Position numbers and translations under genes: made by a program
Notes under the pieces: model-generated
The model's database searches: none
The model's input: only the letters and a program-made list of their open reading frames with translations
Told to the model about the DNA's origin: nothing
From: an uncultured Eubacterium sp.
GTDB taxonomy: Bacteria > Bacillota > Clostridia > Peptostreptococcales > Anaerovoracaceae
DNA length: 15,085 nucleotides
NCBI GenBank assembly: GCA_900551775.1
Contig: URXI01000069.1
Coordinates: 1 to 15,085, forward strand
Reading direction: 5' to 3'
Part shown: positions 5,846-12,752 of the stretch, one piece after another
Layout of the letters: each line of letters opens with the position of its first letter
Numbering within the stretch: position 1 is the first letter of the stretch

Positions 5846-7288
5846 TTAGAATGGGTGGATTTTTCCTGTCACCAGCAGTACGATTGCTACGACAATCAGA
5901 ATTGCCAGTACCACACAGGCGACGACATCGATCAGACTCTCGAAGAGTTTCTGACCGTTCTTCTTTCTATTGTAGAAGTACACCGCACAACCTGGTGCGT
6001 ATAACAGTGTCGCGATCAAGATATATTCCAGGCCGCTGGCGTACAGCAGCCATACTCCATAGATGGAACCCACGACTGCAATAATCCAAGCCATGGCTTT
6101 ATTGTGATTTCCTGCTTCCAATCCCTGGCCTTGGATGACCAATTTCAGATAGTAGAAAGCAGAAAATACATATGGTACCATGATCGTACTAGTCGACATC
6201 GCATAGACAGCCTGATAGGTGCTGGCATTGAAGTAAATGATGATGATAAACACCTGGATGAAGACTGCCGATATGATGACGGACCAGGTCGGCGCTTTAA
6301 ACCTATTCAGCTTGCTGAAGATTGCCGGGAAGGCGCCCTGCTCCGCAGGTCCATAGGCGCTGTCTACGCAGAGAATCGTGTAAGAGAACAATGCCCCTCC
6401 CAGGGAAACGATGACTGCAATATTGACAAGTGCCGCTCCCCAAGGTCCCACAACTGCTTCAAGAATGCCAGCCATCGGCGGATTGCCCAGTGCAGCCAGT
6501 TCTTCCTGTGGAAGCACGCCCATGCTCAATACTGATATGAGCAGATACAGTACAAACAGTGAAAGGAAAGAAATCACGGTTGCAATACCCGCTACCTTCG
6601 TATTCTTTCCTCTTCCAGAAAGGACGACAGCTCCTTCGATGCCGATGAAGGTCCAGACTGTGGTATAGACGGTGGACTTCACCTGATCCAGCAGGGACAT
6701 ACCGCTTCCTTCTCCGGTGAAATTATCCATGAAGATGTCCCATTTGAATGCGCCTGCCAGGATGATTGCTACGACCATTACGATAATAGGGACGCACTTT
6801 GCAATGACGACAACAGCATTGATTGCGACTGCCTCATTGACGCCTCGCAGCACCAACAGGGATAAGACCCAGATGGCAATGGAGGCCACCACCATGGAAG
6901 CCAAATTGCTTCCGGAACCGAAGATTTCAAAAAAGTTACCTAACGCTGCGAATAACAAGGTGATGAATGATAGCTGTGCGAGCATCGCACTCATCCAATA
7001 CCCCCAGGCGGAATTAAAACCAATAAATTCGCCAAATCCTTCTTTTGCGTAACTGTAGATGCCGCTGGTGAGGTCCGTCTTTACAACGCTCAGCTTGAAG
7101 AAACACATCGTCAGTCCCAACATGCCGACTCCACAGATCAGCCATCCCAACAGGACTGCAAGGGTATGCGCCCCACCGGCTGCGAAGTCTCCAGATAAAC
7201 TGAAGACGCCGCTGGCCAGAGTCAGTCCTACAGAAAACAGGGCTAATTTCGCTACACCTAAACCTTGCTCGTTCAATTTATTGCCCAT
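5846..7288 (-). CDS. APC-family amino acid permease/antiporter (arginine-ornithine antiporter-like)
   Basis: A 480-residue integral membrane protein of the basic amino acid/polyamine antiporter branch of the APC superfamily. It has about twelve hydrophobic segments and the usual N-terminal signature (LFSVGLTLASGVFSLSGD, then SGIYSYAKEGFGEFIGF). TVYTTVWTFIGIEGAVVLSGR matches the TM6 region of ArcD- or LysP-like members. Start at 7288: the RBS AGGAGG lies 8 nt upstream, while the TTG at 7294 is only 2 nt from it. The gene follows the DDAH gene after 30 nt with no terminator between, so they are co-transcribed. From this context it likely exchanges arginine, a methylated arginine, or citrulline/ornithine. 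The exact substrates cannot be read from sequence. Confidence 0.85.
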   Translation of the reverse strand: MGNKLNEQGLGVAKLALFSVGLTLASGVFSLSGDFAAGGAHTLAVLLGWLICGVGMLGLTMCFFKLSVVKTDLTSGIYSYAKEGFGEFIGFNSAWGYWMSAMLAQLSFITLLFAALGNFFEIFGSGSNLASMVVASIAIWVLSLLVLRGVNEAVAINAVVVIAKCVPIIVMVVAIILAGAFKWDIFMDNFTGEGSGMSLLDQVKSTVYTTVWTFIGIEGAVVLSGRGKNTKVAGIATVISFLSLFVLYLLISVLSMGVLPQEELAALGNPPMAGILEAVVGPWGAALVNIAVIVSLGGALFSYTILCVDSAYGPAEQGAFPAIFSKLNRFKAPTWSVIISAVFIQVFIIIIYFNASTYQAVYAMSTSTIMVPYVFSAFYYLKLVIQGQGLEAGNHNKAMAWIIAVVGSIYGVWLLYASGLEYILIATLLYAPGCAVYFYNRKKNGQKLFESLIDVVACVVLAILIVVAIVLLVTGKIHPF

Positions 7289-7318
7289 ATTCAATTCCTC
7301 CTCTTCTTACTAAAGAGA

Positions 7319-8095
7319 CTAGAATCTTAATGATAAGCAGCTTAAACCACCATCAAGTTTTCTATATTCTGATGTGTCGACTAAGATGGTCTTGTAGCCC
7401 AGGTCCTGTACTGCTTTCAGCACTGCAGGGTACCCTTCTGGTACGATGACGGTGTCATTGACCCAGATGCAGTTGGCTGCATAAGCTTCCTCTTCCGGAA
7501 TCTGTACGCGGTTGTATTTCTCAAATTCAGGCTTCGTCACGAACTCGCCGGATACCAGCATGTTGTTGTCTTCCAGATAGTTGACGCCTGTCTTCAGGTG
7601 GAGCACCTCTTCCAGCTTCACCTCGGAGCAGGTCATGTCGTACTTTGCCAGGATCTCTGTCAGCTGTCTGATGCCCTCCTCGTTGGTCCTTGCGGATCTT
7701 CCAACATAGAAGTGGTCTCCCACCATCATGACGTCTCCGCCTTCTAATGTTCCCGGAGCCTTGATATATTCGATCTGGTCGTCAGAGAAGAACTTCTTCA
7801 CTGCGCCGATGATCTCGTCCTTTTCACCGTTTCTGGATTCTGCGCCCGGGTTGGTGATGATGGCACACTTCCTGGTGATCAGGGCAGGGTCCTCTACGAA
7901 GCAGGAATCCGGATATCTCTCGTCCGCCTCTAATACGGTAACGTCTACGTCGCACTGCTTCAGTGCTTCTATGTAAGTATCGTGCTGCTTCAGTGCAAGC
8001 TCATAATCAGGCTTTCCCGGATACAGTCCGCTGGTAATGCCCTCTACCATCGCTTTGCACGGTCTTCTTACGATTACGTGATTAAACTTTTTCAT
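7319..8095 (-). CDS. N(omega),N(omega)-dimethylarginine dimethylaminohydrolase (DDAH) family
   Basis: A cytosolic guanidino-group-modifying enzyme of the amidinotransferase superfamily. DDAH hydrolyses mono- or asymmetric dimethylarginine to citrulline plus methylamine or dimethylamine. The 258-residue protein has Glu118 (TLEGGDV), His166 (LHLKTG) and Cys253 (GLSCLSLRF). Their spacing (48 and 87 residues, with five residues after the Cys) is the same as I recall for Glu114, His162 and Cys249 of the Pseudomonas enzyme. PDSCFVEDP (62-70) supplies the aspartates of the substrate site. The RBS GAGGAG is 7 nt upstream. It is first gene of an operon with the antiporter, behind a near-consensus promoter. 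Related arginine deiminases are about 400 residues and longer. An arginine- or other guanidine-specific variant cannot be excluded. Confidence 0.88.
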   Translation of the reverse strand: MKKFNHVIVRRPCKAMVEGITSGLYPGKPDYELALKQHDTYIEALKQCDVDVTVLEADERYPDSCFVEDPALITRKCAIITNPGAESRNGEKDEIIGAVKKFFSDDQIEYIKAPGTLEGGDVMMVGDHFYVGRSARTNEEGIRQLTEILAKYDMTCSEVKLEEVLHLKTGVNYLEDNNMLVSGEFVTKPEFEKYNRVQIPEEEAYAANCIWVNDTVIVPEGYPAVLKAVQDLGYKTILVDTSEYRKLDGGLSCLSLRF

Positions 8096-8139
8096 TTTGT
8101 TTCTCCTCTCAAAATCAAGTTGTTTTGTTTTATGAATAT

Positions 8140-8169
8140 ATTATATACAATATTTTAATATTTTGTCAA
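8140..8169 (-). promoter_or_regulatory. Near-consensus sigma-A promoter of the DDAH-antiporter operon
   Basis: Read on the minus strand, TTGACA (8169-8164) and TATAAT (8145-8140) are both perfect, with an 18-nt spacer. The -10 lies about 45 nt upstream of the DDAH start. Such a strong promoter usually needs a repressor; the GntR-type gene on the other side and the repeats here fit that. Confidence 0.8.
8141..8154. repeat. Putative GntR operator, copy 1
   Basis: TTATATACAATATT overlaps the -10 and spacer of the DDAH promoter. The core ATTATATACAAT differs at one symmetric pair from the perfect palindrome ATTGTATACAAT, a shape typical of GntR/FCD operators. It recurs at 8198-8211 with 13 of 14 bases identical. 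Confidence 0.5.
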
Positions 8170-8197
8170 GGGGTTCTTTTTAGAAATATGAAATATT

Positions 8198-8211
8198 TTA
8201 TATACAATGTT
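8198..8211. repeat. Putative GntR operator, copy 2
   Basis: TTATATACAATGTT, one base different from the copy at 8141-8154, in the same orientation and 57 nt away. It lies upstream of the candidate promoter of the regulator gene, so the two copies could allow joint control of both directions. The region is very AT-rich, which lowers the weight of chance matches. Confidence 0.45.
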
Positions 8212-8222
8212 TGGAAAGAGGA

Positions 8223-8251
8223 TTCACTATTTATATAAAATATGTTATATT
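8223..8251 (+). promoter_or_regulatory. Candidate promoter of the GntR-LRR unit
   Basis: TTCACT (8223-8228) and TATATT (8246-8251) with 17 nt between, 40 nt upstream of the GntR start codon. Matches are moderate (4 and 5 of 6). Confidence 0.4.
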
Positions 8252-8290
8252 GATGTTAAAAACTATCAGAAAGAGAATGAAAAGAAGAAT

Positions 8291-8953
8291 ATGAACAAGT
8301 TTAAAACATTAAAGGACCATGTATATGATTACATCGCTGATCAGATTTTAGCAGGCAATCTCAGACCAGAAGAAAAAATAAACGAAAACGTCATCTGCGC
8401 AGAGCTCTCCATCAGCAGGACTCCTGTCAGAGAAGCGCTGATTCAACTTGCTTCCGAAGGTATTTTAAACAATGTGCCCCGCAAGGGTTTTGTCGTAAAA
8501 AGTCTGTCAGAAAAGGAGGCTGCAGAACTATATGTCATCATCGGCGATCTCGACGGACTGGCCGCCCGATTAGCCTGTCCGAATTTGACAGAAAAAGATT
8601 TCAAAGACATGCAGTTCTATATCGACAGCATGGATCTGACAATCCAATCAAAGAATTACGAGATGTATCTGGTTCAGCAGAAAACTTTTCATCAGGTCTA
8701 TATCGATAAATGCGGCAACAGCGCTTTGATCGAAGAGTTAGCAAAAATGAAAAATAAGTTTCTGAAAAAAAGTTATCTCGATGATCCTGAAGGTGTAATC
8801 AGCCGAACTCTGACCGCCACCAATGGAGAACATCGGGAAATACTGAAGTTGTTTCAAGAATACAAAGCTGATGAAGTCGCAAAATTCCTGGCAGAAGTTC
8901 ATTGGGCATCAGAAAATGCACATTTTGATCTGATGAGCCTGAGTGAAAAATGA
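8291..8953 (+). CDS. GntR-family transcriptional regulator, FCD (FadR) subfamily
   Basis: A 220-residue DNA-binding regulator. The N-terminal winged helix-turn-helix (about residues 5-70) is textbook: DQILAGNLRPEEKINE, then ELSISRTPVREALIQLASEG and the wing NVPRKGFVV. The C-terminal all-helical FCD domain (about 75-215) carries the histidines expected of the metal/ligand pocket: His134 (TFHQVY), His181 (GEHREIL) and His204 (AEVHW). Start at 8291 matches the usual GntR length; the longer frame from 8207 runs through the promoter. The RBS is weak (AGAAG close to the ATG), suggesting low expression. It is divergent from the DDAH operon and likely represses it in response to a substrate or product, and itself through the shared region. 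The ligand is inferred, not seen. Confidence 0.9.
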   Translation: MNKFKTLKDHVYDYIADQILAGNLRPEEKINENVICAELSISRTPVREALIQLASEGILNNVPRKGFVVKSLSEKEAAELYVIIGDLDGLAARLACPNLTEKDFKDMQFYIDSMDLTIQSKNYEMYLVQQKTFHQVYIDKCGNSALIEELAKMKNKFLKKSYLDDPEGVISRTLTATNGEHREILKLFQEYKADEVAKFLAEVHWASENAHFDLMSLSEK

Positions 8954-8970
8954 AGATAGGAGCGTCTATT

Positions 8971-9432
8971 ATGAAATTAGAATACATGATCAAAGATGGC
9001 AGCGCAGTCATCACGCGAATCCCTGAGCCGGAAACGGTTATGACCCTGCCCTCTGTCATTGAGGGCTGTCCAGTCACTGAAATCGGGACAGATGTTATTT
9101 CCCTGGGAAAAAAATCCATTGCCCGGGAAATCATTCTGCCCGAGACTCTTATCAGAATCTCCGAGAGAGCTTTCAGTGATCTCCGCTATTTAAAGAAACT
9201 CTTCATTCCCGATGGTGTAAAAGAAATTGCTGACTTCGGCATCTTTACCTGTCCAGATCTGACAGAGCTCTACATCCCCGCCTCCGTGGTGACCTTTGGA
9301 CAATGCGCTTTCGGCTACATGTACGAACACGCCAGAGCTTATAAGCTCAACTACTTCACCCTGCTGTGTGAAAAAGATTCACAAGCAGAAAAGTACGCAA
9401 AAGAGCAGGCAATCGTTTATCGCAACATATGA
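8971..9432 (+). CDS. Small leucine-rich-repeat (LRR_5/BspA-like) protein
   Basis: A 153-residue protein made of about three to four BspA-type leucine-rich repeats with a period near 23 residues: EIILPETLIRISERAFSDL (53-71), KLFIPDGVKEIADFGIF (76-92) and ELYIPASVVTFGQCAF (99-114), preceded by a degenerate repeat (about 22-45). It lacks a signal peptide and cell-wall anchor, so unlike most BspA-like proteins it should stay in the cytosol. Start at 8971 has the RBS AGGAG 8 nt upstream; an ATG at 8950 overlapping the GntR stop (ATGA) is an alternative giving 160 residues. It is 17 nt behind the GntR gene and probably co-transcribed. Function is unknown; the fold suggests protein binding. Confidence 0.75.
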   Translation: MKLEYMIKDGSAVITRIPEPETVMTLPSVIEGCPVTEIGTDVISLGKKSIAREIILPETLIRISERAFSDLRYLKKLFIPDGVKEIADFGIFTCPDLTELYIPASVVTFGQCAFGYMYEHARAYKLNYFTLLCEKDSQAEKYAKEQAIVYRNI

Positions 9433-9440
9433 CGGAATCC

Positions 9441-9476
9441 AACGGCAGATGCATTTCCGCGCGATCTGCCGTTTTT
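9441..9476 (+). terminator. Rho-independent terminator of the GntR-LRR unit
   Basis: AACGGCAGAT (9441-9450) pairs perfectly with ATCTGCCGTT (9464-9473) around a 13-nt loop and runs into T5 on the plus strand. It lies 8 nt after the LRR stop. There is no T tract on the minus strand, so it does not obviously end the convergent acetyltransferase gene. Confidence 0.85.
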
Positions 9477-9491
9477 ATGTAATGATTCCGG

Positions 9492-9920
9492 TCATAATTT
9501 TTTCTTGTATCCCTTGTTATTCTTTTGGAAGCCGAAGGATTCATAGAACCCGCAGGCATCCTGTCTTTCGATTTCCGTAACCAAAATCATCTGGGTGCAC
9601 TGCCTTTCTCTCGCCCTTTTTTCCAGCTCTGACAGCAACGCACTGCCAACGCCTTTCCGCCGTCCAAGGTCATCGACAATCATATTTTCGATAACTAAAA
9701 ATGGTCTGCAATCTCCATATAATTCTTTACAGATCACGCCCATGACGGAGCCGATCAGAAGACCATCCTGCTCGGCTCCCAAAAGCAGATGACTGTTTTC
9801 CCGCTGTATGACATCAAACTGTGCCTCCATCTTTTCGACGTCAGATTGTTCATCCCAAAACTGGCGGTATAAGTCAGCAAGTCTCTTCATATCGCTCTTT
9901 TCAAGCGTTCTGATTTTCAT
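9492..9920 (-). CDS. GNAT-family N-acetyltransferase
   Basis: A 142-residue cytosolic acetyltransferase that uses acetyl-CoA to acetylate an amine; the acceptor is unknown. The GNAT fold is visible as the N-terminal IRTLEKSDMKRLADLYRQFW, the central strand FLVIENMIVDD (74-84), motif A RRKGVGSALL (87-96) for acetyl-CoA pyrophosphate binding, and the motif B region with ACGFYESFGF (122-131). The RBS GAGGTG lies 8 nt upstream of the ATG. It is a single gene, convergent with the LRR gene; the 126 nt upstream of it, up to the alcohol dehydrogenase stop, shows no strong promoter or terminator that I can call. Confidence 0.88.
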   Translation of the reverse strand: MKIRTLEKSDMKRLADLYRQFWDEQSDVEKMEAQFDVIQRENSHLLLGAEQDGLLIGSVMGVICKELYGDCRPFLVIENMIVDDLGRRKGVGSALLSELEKRARERQCTQMILVTEIERQDACGFYESFGFQKNNKGYKKKL

Positions 9921-10046
9921 GTACTATGCACCTCTTTTTTGCTATGTATTTATAGAGTATGCAGTCCTGTCATATTTTGCTCTTATCTAGGTTCGTAAAC
10001 CAAGTCTACAATGCAGAATACCCCGTATGAACAGCAGTCAATCGTC

Positions 10047-11207
10047 CTATTCAAAATAGGCTTTATTTAACAATTGCAGATAGTCGTCTATGGTAATTTC
10101 TCTCGGATTGTCAAGGGTAGAAATGTTTCGGAAAGAAGCTTCGGCAAGTTCCGGAAAGTCTACGGGGCTGATACCTTCTACTTCCCTCATTTTCGGGATT
10201 TTTACATCTTCACATAATTTCTGTAAAGCGCCAACGCAGCTATACGCCGCTTCTTCCTTTGTCATATTGGAAGTATCCACTGCCAGATATTTTGCCATAT
10301 TCGCATACTTGTCAAGATTGCTCGGAATATTGAATTCCGTCACTACCGGCAGCATGATGGCGTTTGCCACACCGTGGGGCGTGTCATATCTGCCCCCGAG
10401 AGCTTCGGCGATACAGTGGACTGCCGCAACATCAGAATAACCGAAAGCAATGCCTGCCATGGTACTTCCCAGTGCCATACCCGTACAGTTGTCCATGTCC
10501 GGTGATTCCACAGCCCCTCGAAGGTTTTTTTGAATGATGTCGATGGCGTAGAGCGCATACGCATCTGTATGAGGGCAGGCTGCTTTACAGGTATAAGCTT
10601 CTACCGCATGAACCAATGCGTCGATGCCGCAGGCTGCCATGGCCCTTGAAGGCAGCTTTAACAAGGTCTCGGGATCTACCAATGCTGTCTTTGGCGCAAT
10701 TTTCAGATCGAGAATGTTGAGTTTCTCATGAGTTTTGGTGTCTGTAATCACTGCATCAAAAGTCACCTCTGATCCGGTCCCTGCAGTCGTCGGTATAGCG
10801 ATGAGCGGAGGGATTTCTCGTTCCAAAAGGTCCAACCCTGCCCAGGTTCTGATATCCCTGCCGTTTGTCATCAGGGTTCCAATCGCCTTTGCCGTGTCGA
10901 TGGAACTCCCTCCTCCGATGGCAATCATGCCGTCTATCTCGTGCTCCCTGCCAAATTCAGCTCCTTCTAAGCAGTGAAAGTCCCTCGGATTTGGCACAAT
11001 TTTATCATAGATGACATAACGGATGCCCTCTTCCTGCAAAGCCTCCTCTACAGGCGCAGTCAGTCCGGCTCCGATAATGCCCTGGTCGGCGATGACCATC
11101 ACCTTTGTCATGCCCAGTTTTTTTGCTTCTCGTCCGGCTTCCCTGATGGTTCCCGGCCCGAAGACCACTTTGGTCGCCAGCTCAAAAGAATACGTATTTA
11201 ATGTCAT
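10047..11207 (-). CDS. Iron-containing (group III) alcohol dehydrogenase
   Basis: A 386-residue cytosolic NAD(P)-dependent oxidoreductase that interconverts an aldehyde and an alcohol using Fe2+. The N-terminal Rossmann-like domain carries GGGSSIDTAKA (98-108) and PTTAGTGSEVT (139-149). The helical metal domain has the ligands Asp196 and His200 (GIDALVHAVEAYT), His264 (AAVHCIAEALGG) and His278 (DTPHGVANA), close in number to those of lactaldehyde reductase FucO. The RBS GGAGGTAA lies about 7 nt from the ATG. It follows the PLP-enzyme gene after 68 nt that hold a hairpin, and most likely shares its transcript. From context it may reduce an aldehyde produced by that pathway; the substrate is unknown. 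Confidence 0.9.
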   Translation of the reverse strand: MTLNTYSFELATKVVFGPGTIREAGREAKKLGMTKVMVIADQGIIGAGLTAPVEEALQEEGIRYVIYDKIVPNPRDFHCLEGAEFGREHEIDGMIAIGGGSSIDTAKAIGTLMTNGRDIRTWAGLDLLEREIPPLIAIPTTAGTGSEVTFDAVITDTKTHEKLNILDLKIAPKTALVDPETLLKLPSRAMAACGIDALVHAVEAYTCKAACPHTDAYALYAIDIIQKNLRGAVESPDMDNCTGMALGSTMAGIAFGYSDVAAVHCIAEALGGRYDTPHGVANAIMLPVVTEFNIPSNLDKYANMAKYLAVDTSNMTKEEAAYSCVGALQKLCEDVKIPKMREVEGISPVDFPELAEASFRNISTLDNPREITIDDYLQLLNKAYFE

Positions 11208-11230
11208 ATCATTACCTCCAATGAAGAAAC

Positions 11231-11263
11231 GGAGCCCGGGTCTCAGGTAGAAACCCAGGCTCC
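11231..11263 (-). terminator. Intercistronic hairpin between PLP-enzyme and alcohol dehydrogenase genes
   Basis: GGAGCC-c-GGGT (11231-11241) pairs with ACCC-a-GGCTCC (11253-11263), a 10-bp stem with one mismatch and an 11-nt loop. On the minus strand it is followed only by GTTTCTTC, a poor U tract, so it is either a partial terminator that lowers dehydrogenase expression or an mRNA-stabilising element. Confidence 0.5.
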
Positions 11264-11275
11264 TGCTGTGAATGG

Positions 11276-12553
11276 CTATTTCGTCTTGATAAAGTCTTTT
11301 ACGGCTTCGATAACTCTCTCCACGTCTGACATGAGATTATATGGAGCAAAGCCGACTCTGAGGAAGCCGCCTGCAGGTTCCAGTCCCAGTACATTGTTGA
11401 TTGTCGCTATGGCGTAGAAGTCGCCGTCCCAGACAAACAACCCTCTTTCTGCAAAGAACTTTGCTATCTCATTGGAGTTGACGCCTTCTATCGTGAAGGA
11501 AACCGTAGACGTTCTCGGAGCCTCTGCTCCAGGACCATAAACTTTCAGGCCGTCAATTTTCCCCAGCTCCTCCCTCAATTTATTGGCAAGGCCCTCTTCA
11601 TAGATTTCAAAAGCCCTGAGGCCTGCGACAATATCTTTTCTCAGGCCCGATAAGCCTTCCAGCTCATCCGTAAGTTGTTCGGCATGACGTCTGCCGCAGT
11701 CGGCGATAAACTCCACTGCTTCTGCCGCACCATTGACCAGTTCCATGGCAAGGGTTCCCGTCTCCATCTTCAGCGGCATTTCCGTATTGTCGCCAGCCAT
11801 GACCCTGGTGGAGACCAGTTTGTCACCCAAAGCCCTGCGTACATATACTACGCCCAGGTGCGGGCCGAAGAATTTATAGGCGGAACAGACCAGGATATCT
11901 GTGTCGATTTCTTTGACATCGATCACCTTGTGAGGCGCATAGTGAACCGCGTCTACCACGGTGACTGCCCCGTATTTGTGGGCTTCTGCGATAAACCTCT
12001 TCACGTCACTGACCGTTCCGCAGGAGTTAGCCGCCCAGTTGATGGCAAGAATCTTCGTCTTGTCGGAGAGCTTTGCTTTAAAATCCTCGAAGTCCAAGGT
12101 GATCGTCTCCGGGTCAATATCAACGCATTTTACTACGATGCCGAAGTCCTCCAGCACCCTCCATGGTGACCGGTTTCCCTCGTGGTCGATATTGGTGATC
12201 AAAACCTCATCTCCCGGTTTCAGCGCCCGGGCAAAGGCATAGGAAAGCTTGAAGTTGATAGAAGAAGTATTTTCGCCAAAGGCGACCTCTTCCGGGTCAC
12301 AGTTGAAAAAGTGAGCAAATACGCCTCTCGCATCGAGAACTGACTGGTCGCTTTCCTGAGAGGTCTTAAATGCCCCCATCTCGTTGGCATTCCGATAGAA
12401 CATGTATTCATTGACTTTTTCTGCCACCCGCTTTGGAACCTGCGTTCCTCCCGGACCGTCGAGAAAAGCCGCCGGTAATCCATTCACCGTTACGCTCAGT
12501 GCAGGAAACTGTTCTCTTATGTAATCTACATCGAATTTAAAATTTGCTGCCAT
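11276..12553 (-). CDS. Class V PLP-dependent enzyme, cysteine-desulfurase-like but apparently without the catalytic Cys
   Basis: A 425-residue fold-type I PLP enzyme of the NifS/class V aminotransferase group. Visible residues: His124 (NIDHEGNRSPW) stacking on PLP, Asp201 and His204 (VVDAVHYAPH), the Schiff-base Lys227 (CSAYKFFGPH), and a C-terminal arginine in FLRVGFAPYN for the substrate carboxylate. SufS/CsdA proteins carry their sulfur-accepting cysteine in a motif like RTGHHCA; the corresponding segment here, LFVWDGDFYA, has no cysteine. Sulfur transfer is thus doubtful, and a lyase, aminotransferase or racemase role is more likely. The sequence fits a family often labelled 'cysteine desulfurase-like'. 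The RBS AAGGAG is 7 nt upstream. First gene of a unit with the alcohol dehydrogenase, divergent from a PucR-type regulator. Confidence 0.85.
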   Translation of the reverse strand: MAANFKFDVDYIREQFPALSVTVNGLPAAFLDGPGGTQVPKRVAEKVNEYMFYRNANEMGAFKTSQESDQSVLDARGVFAHFFNCDPEEVAFGENTSSINFKLSYAFARALKPGDEVLITNIDHEGNRSPWRVLEDFGIVVKCVDIDPETITLDFEDFKAKLSDKTKILAINWAANSCGTVSDVKRFIAEAHKYGAVTVVDAVHYAPHKVIDVKEIDTDILVCSAYKFFGPHLGVVYVRRALGDKLVSTRVMAGDNTEMPLKMETGTLAMELVNGAAEAVEFIADCGRRHAEQLTDELEGLSGLRKDIVAGLRAFEIYEEGLANKLREELGKIDGLKVYGPGAEAPRTSTVSFTIEGVNSNEIAKFFAERGLFVWDGDFYAIATINNVLGLEPAGGFLRVGFAPYNLMSDVERVIEAVKDFIKTK

Positions 12554-12593
12554 TTTATTTCTCCTTTCTTGAAAACCAACATCTCTTACATTA

Positions 12594-12621
12594 ACTATAT
12601 CAATTTCAGCACAGAGTTCAA
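12594..12621 (-). promoter_or_regulatory. Candidate promoter of the PLP-enzyme/alcohol dehydrogenase unit
   Basis: Read on the minus strand, TTGAAC (12621-12616) and TATAGT (12599-12594) are separated by 16 nt, about 40 nt upstream of the PLP-enzyme start. The -35 is imperfect and one TTGTACAA box begins on the next base upstream, the usual position for an activator. Confidence 0.55.
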
Positions 12622-12660
12622 TTGTACAAAAAGAAATTCCTCTTTTTCACTTTTGTACAA
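12622..12660. promoter_or_regulatory. 39-bp dyad with two TTGTACAA boxes, putative regulator binding site
   Basis: TTGTACAAAA (12622-12631) and its exact inverted copy TTTTGTACAA (12651-12660) bound the element; each holds the self-complementary octamer TTGTACAA, 31 nt apart or about three helical turns. A further weak dyad, AAAAAGA/TCTTTTT, lies between. It sits in the shared region of the PLP-enzyme unit and the PucR-type regulator, which is the obvious candidate to bind it. Confidence 0.6.
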
Positions 12661-12685
12661 AATCCAATCATTTTTTGAATTTTCA

Positions 12686-12714
12686 GTGACTTTCTCTTCT
12701 CGCTGCATTATAAT
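12686..12714 (+). promoter_or_regulatory. Candidate promoter of the PucR-type regulator
   Basis: GTGACT (12686-12691) and a perfect TATAAT (12709-12714) with a 17-nt spacer, 38 nt upstream of the start codon. Confidence 0.55.
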
Positions 12715-12752
12715 GTGTTTATATAATAAATGACAATTGGAGGTTACATAAT

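Noticed and set aside
9921..10046. Possible small gene between the acetyltransferase and the alcohol dehydrogenase
   Set aside because: The short plus-strand frame there has no RBS and a hydrophobic, random-looking translation; no terminator or conserved element is clear.
11276..12553. Naming the PLP enzyme as SufS or CsdA
   Set aside because: The catalytic cysteine segment is not conserved and no Suf or Isc partner genes are near.
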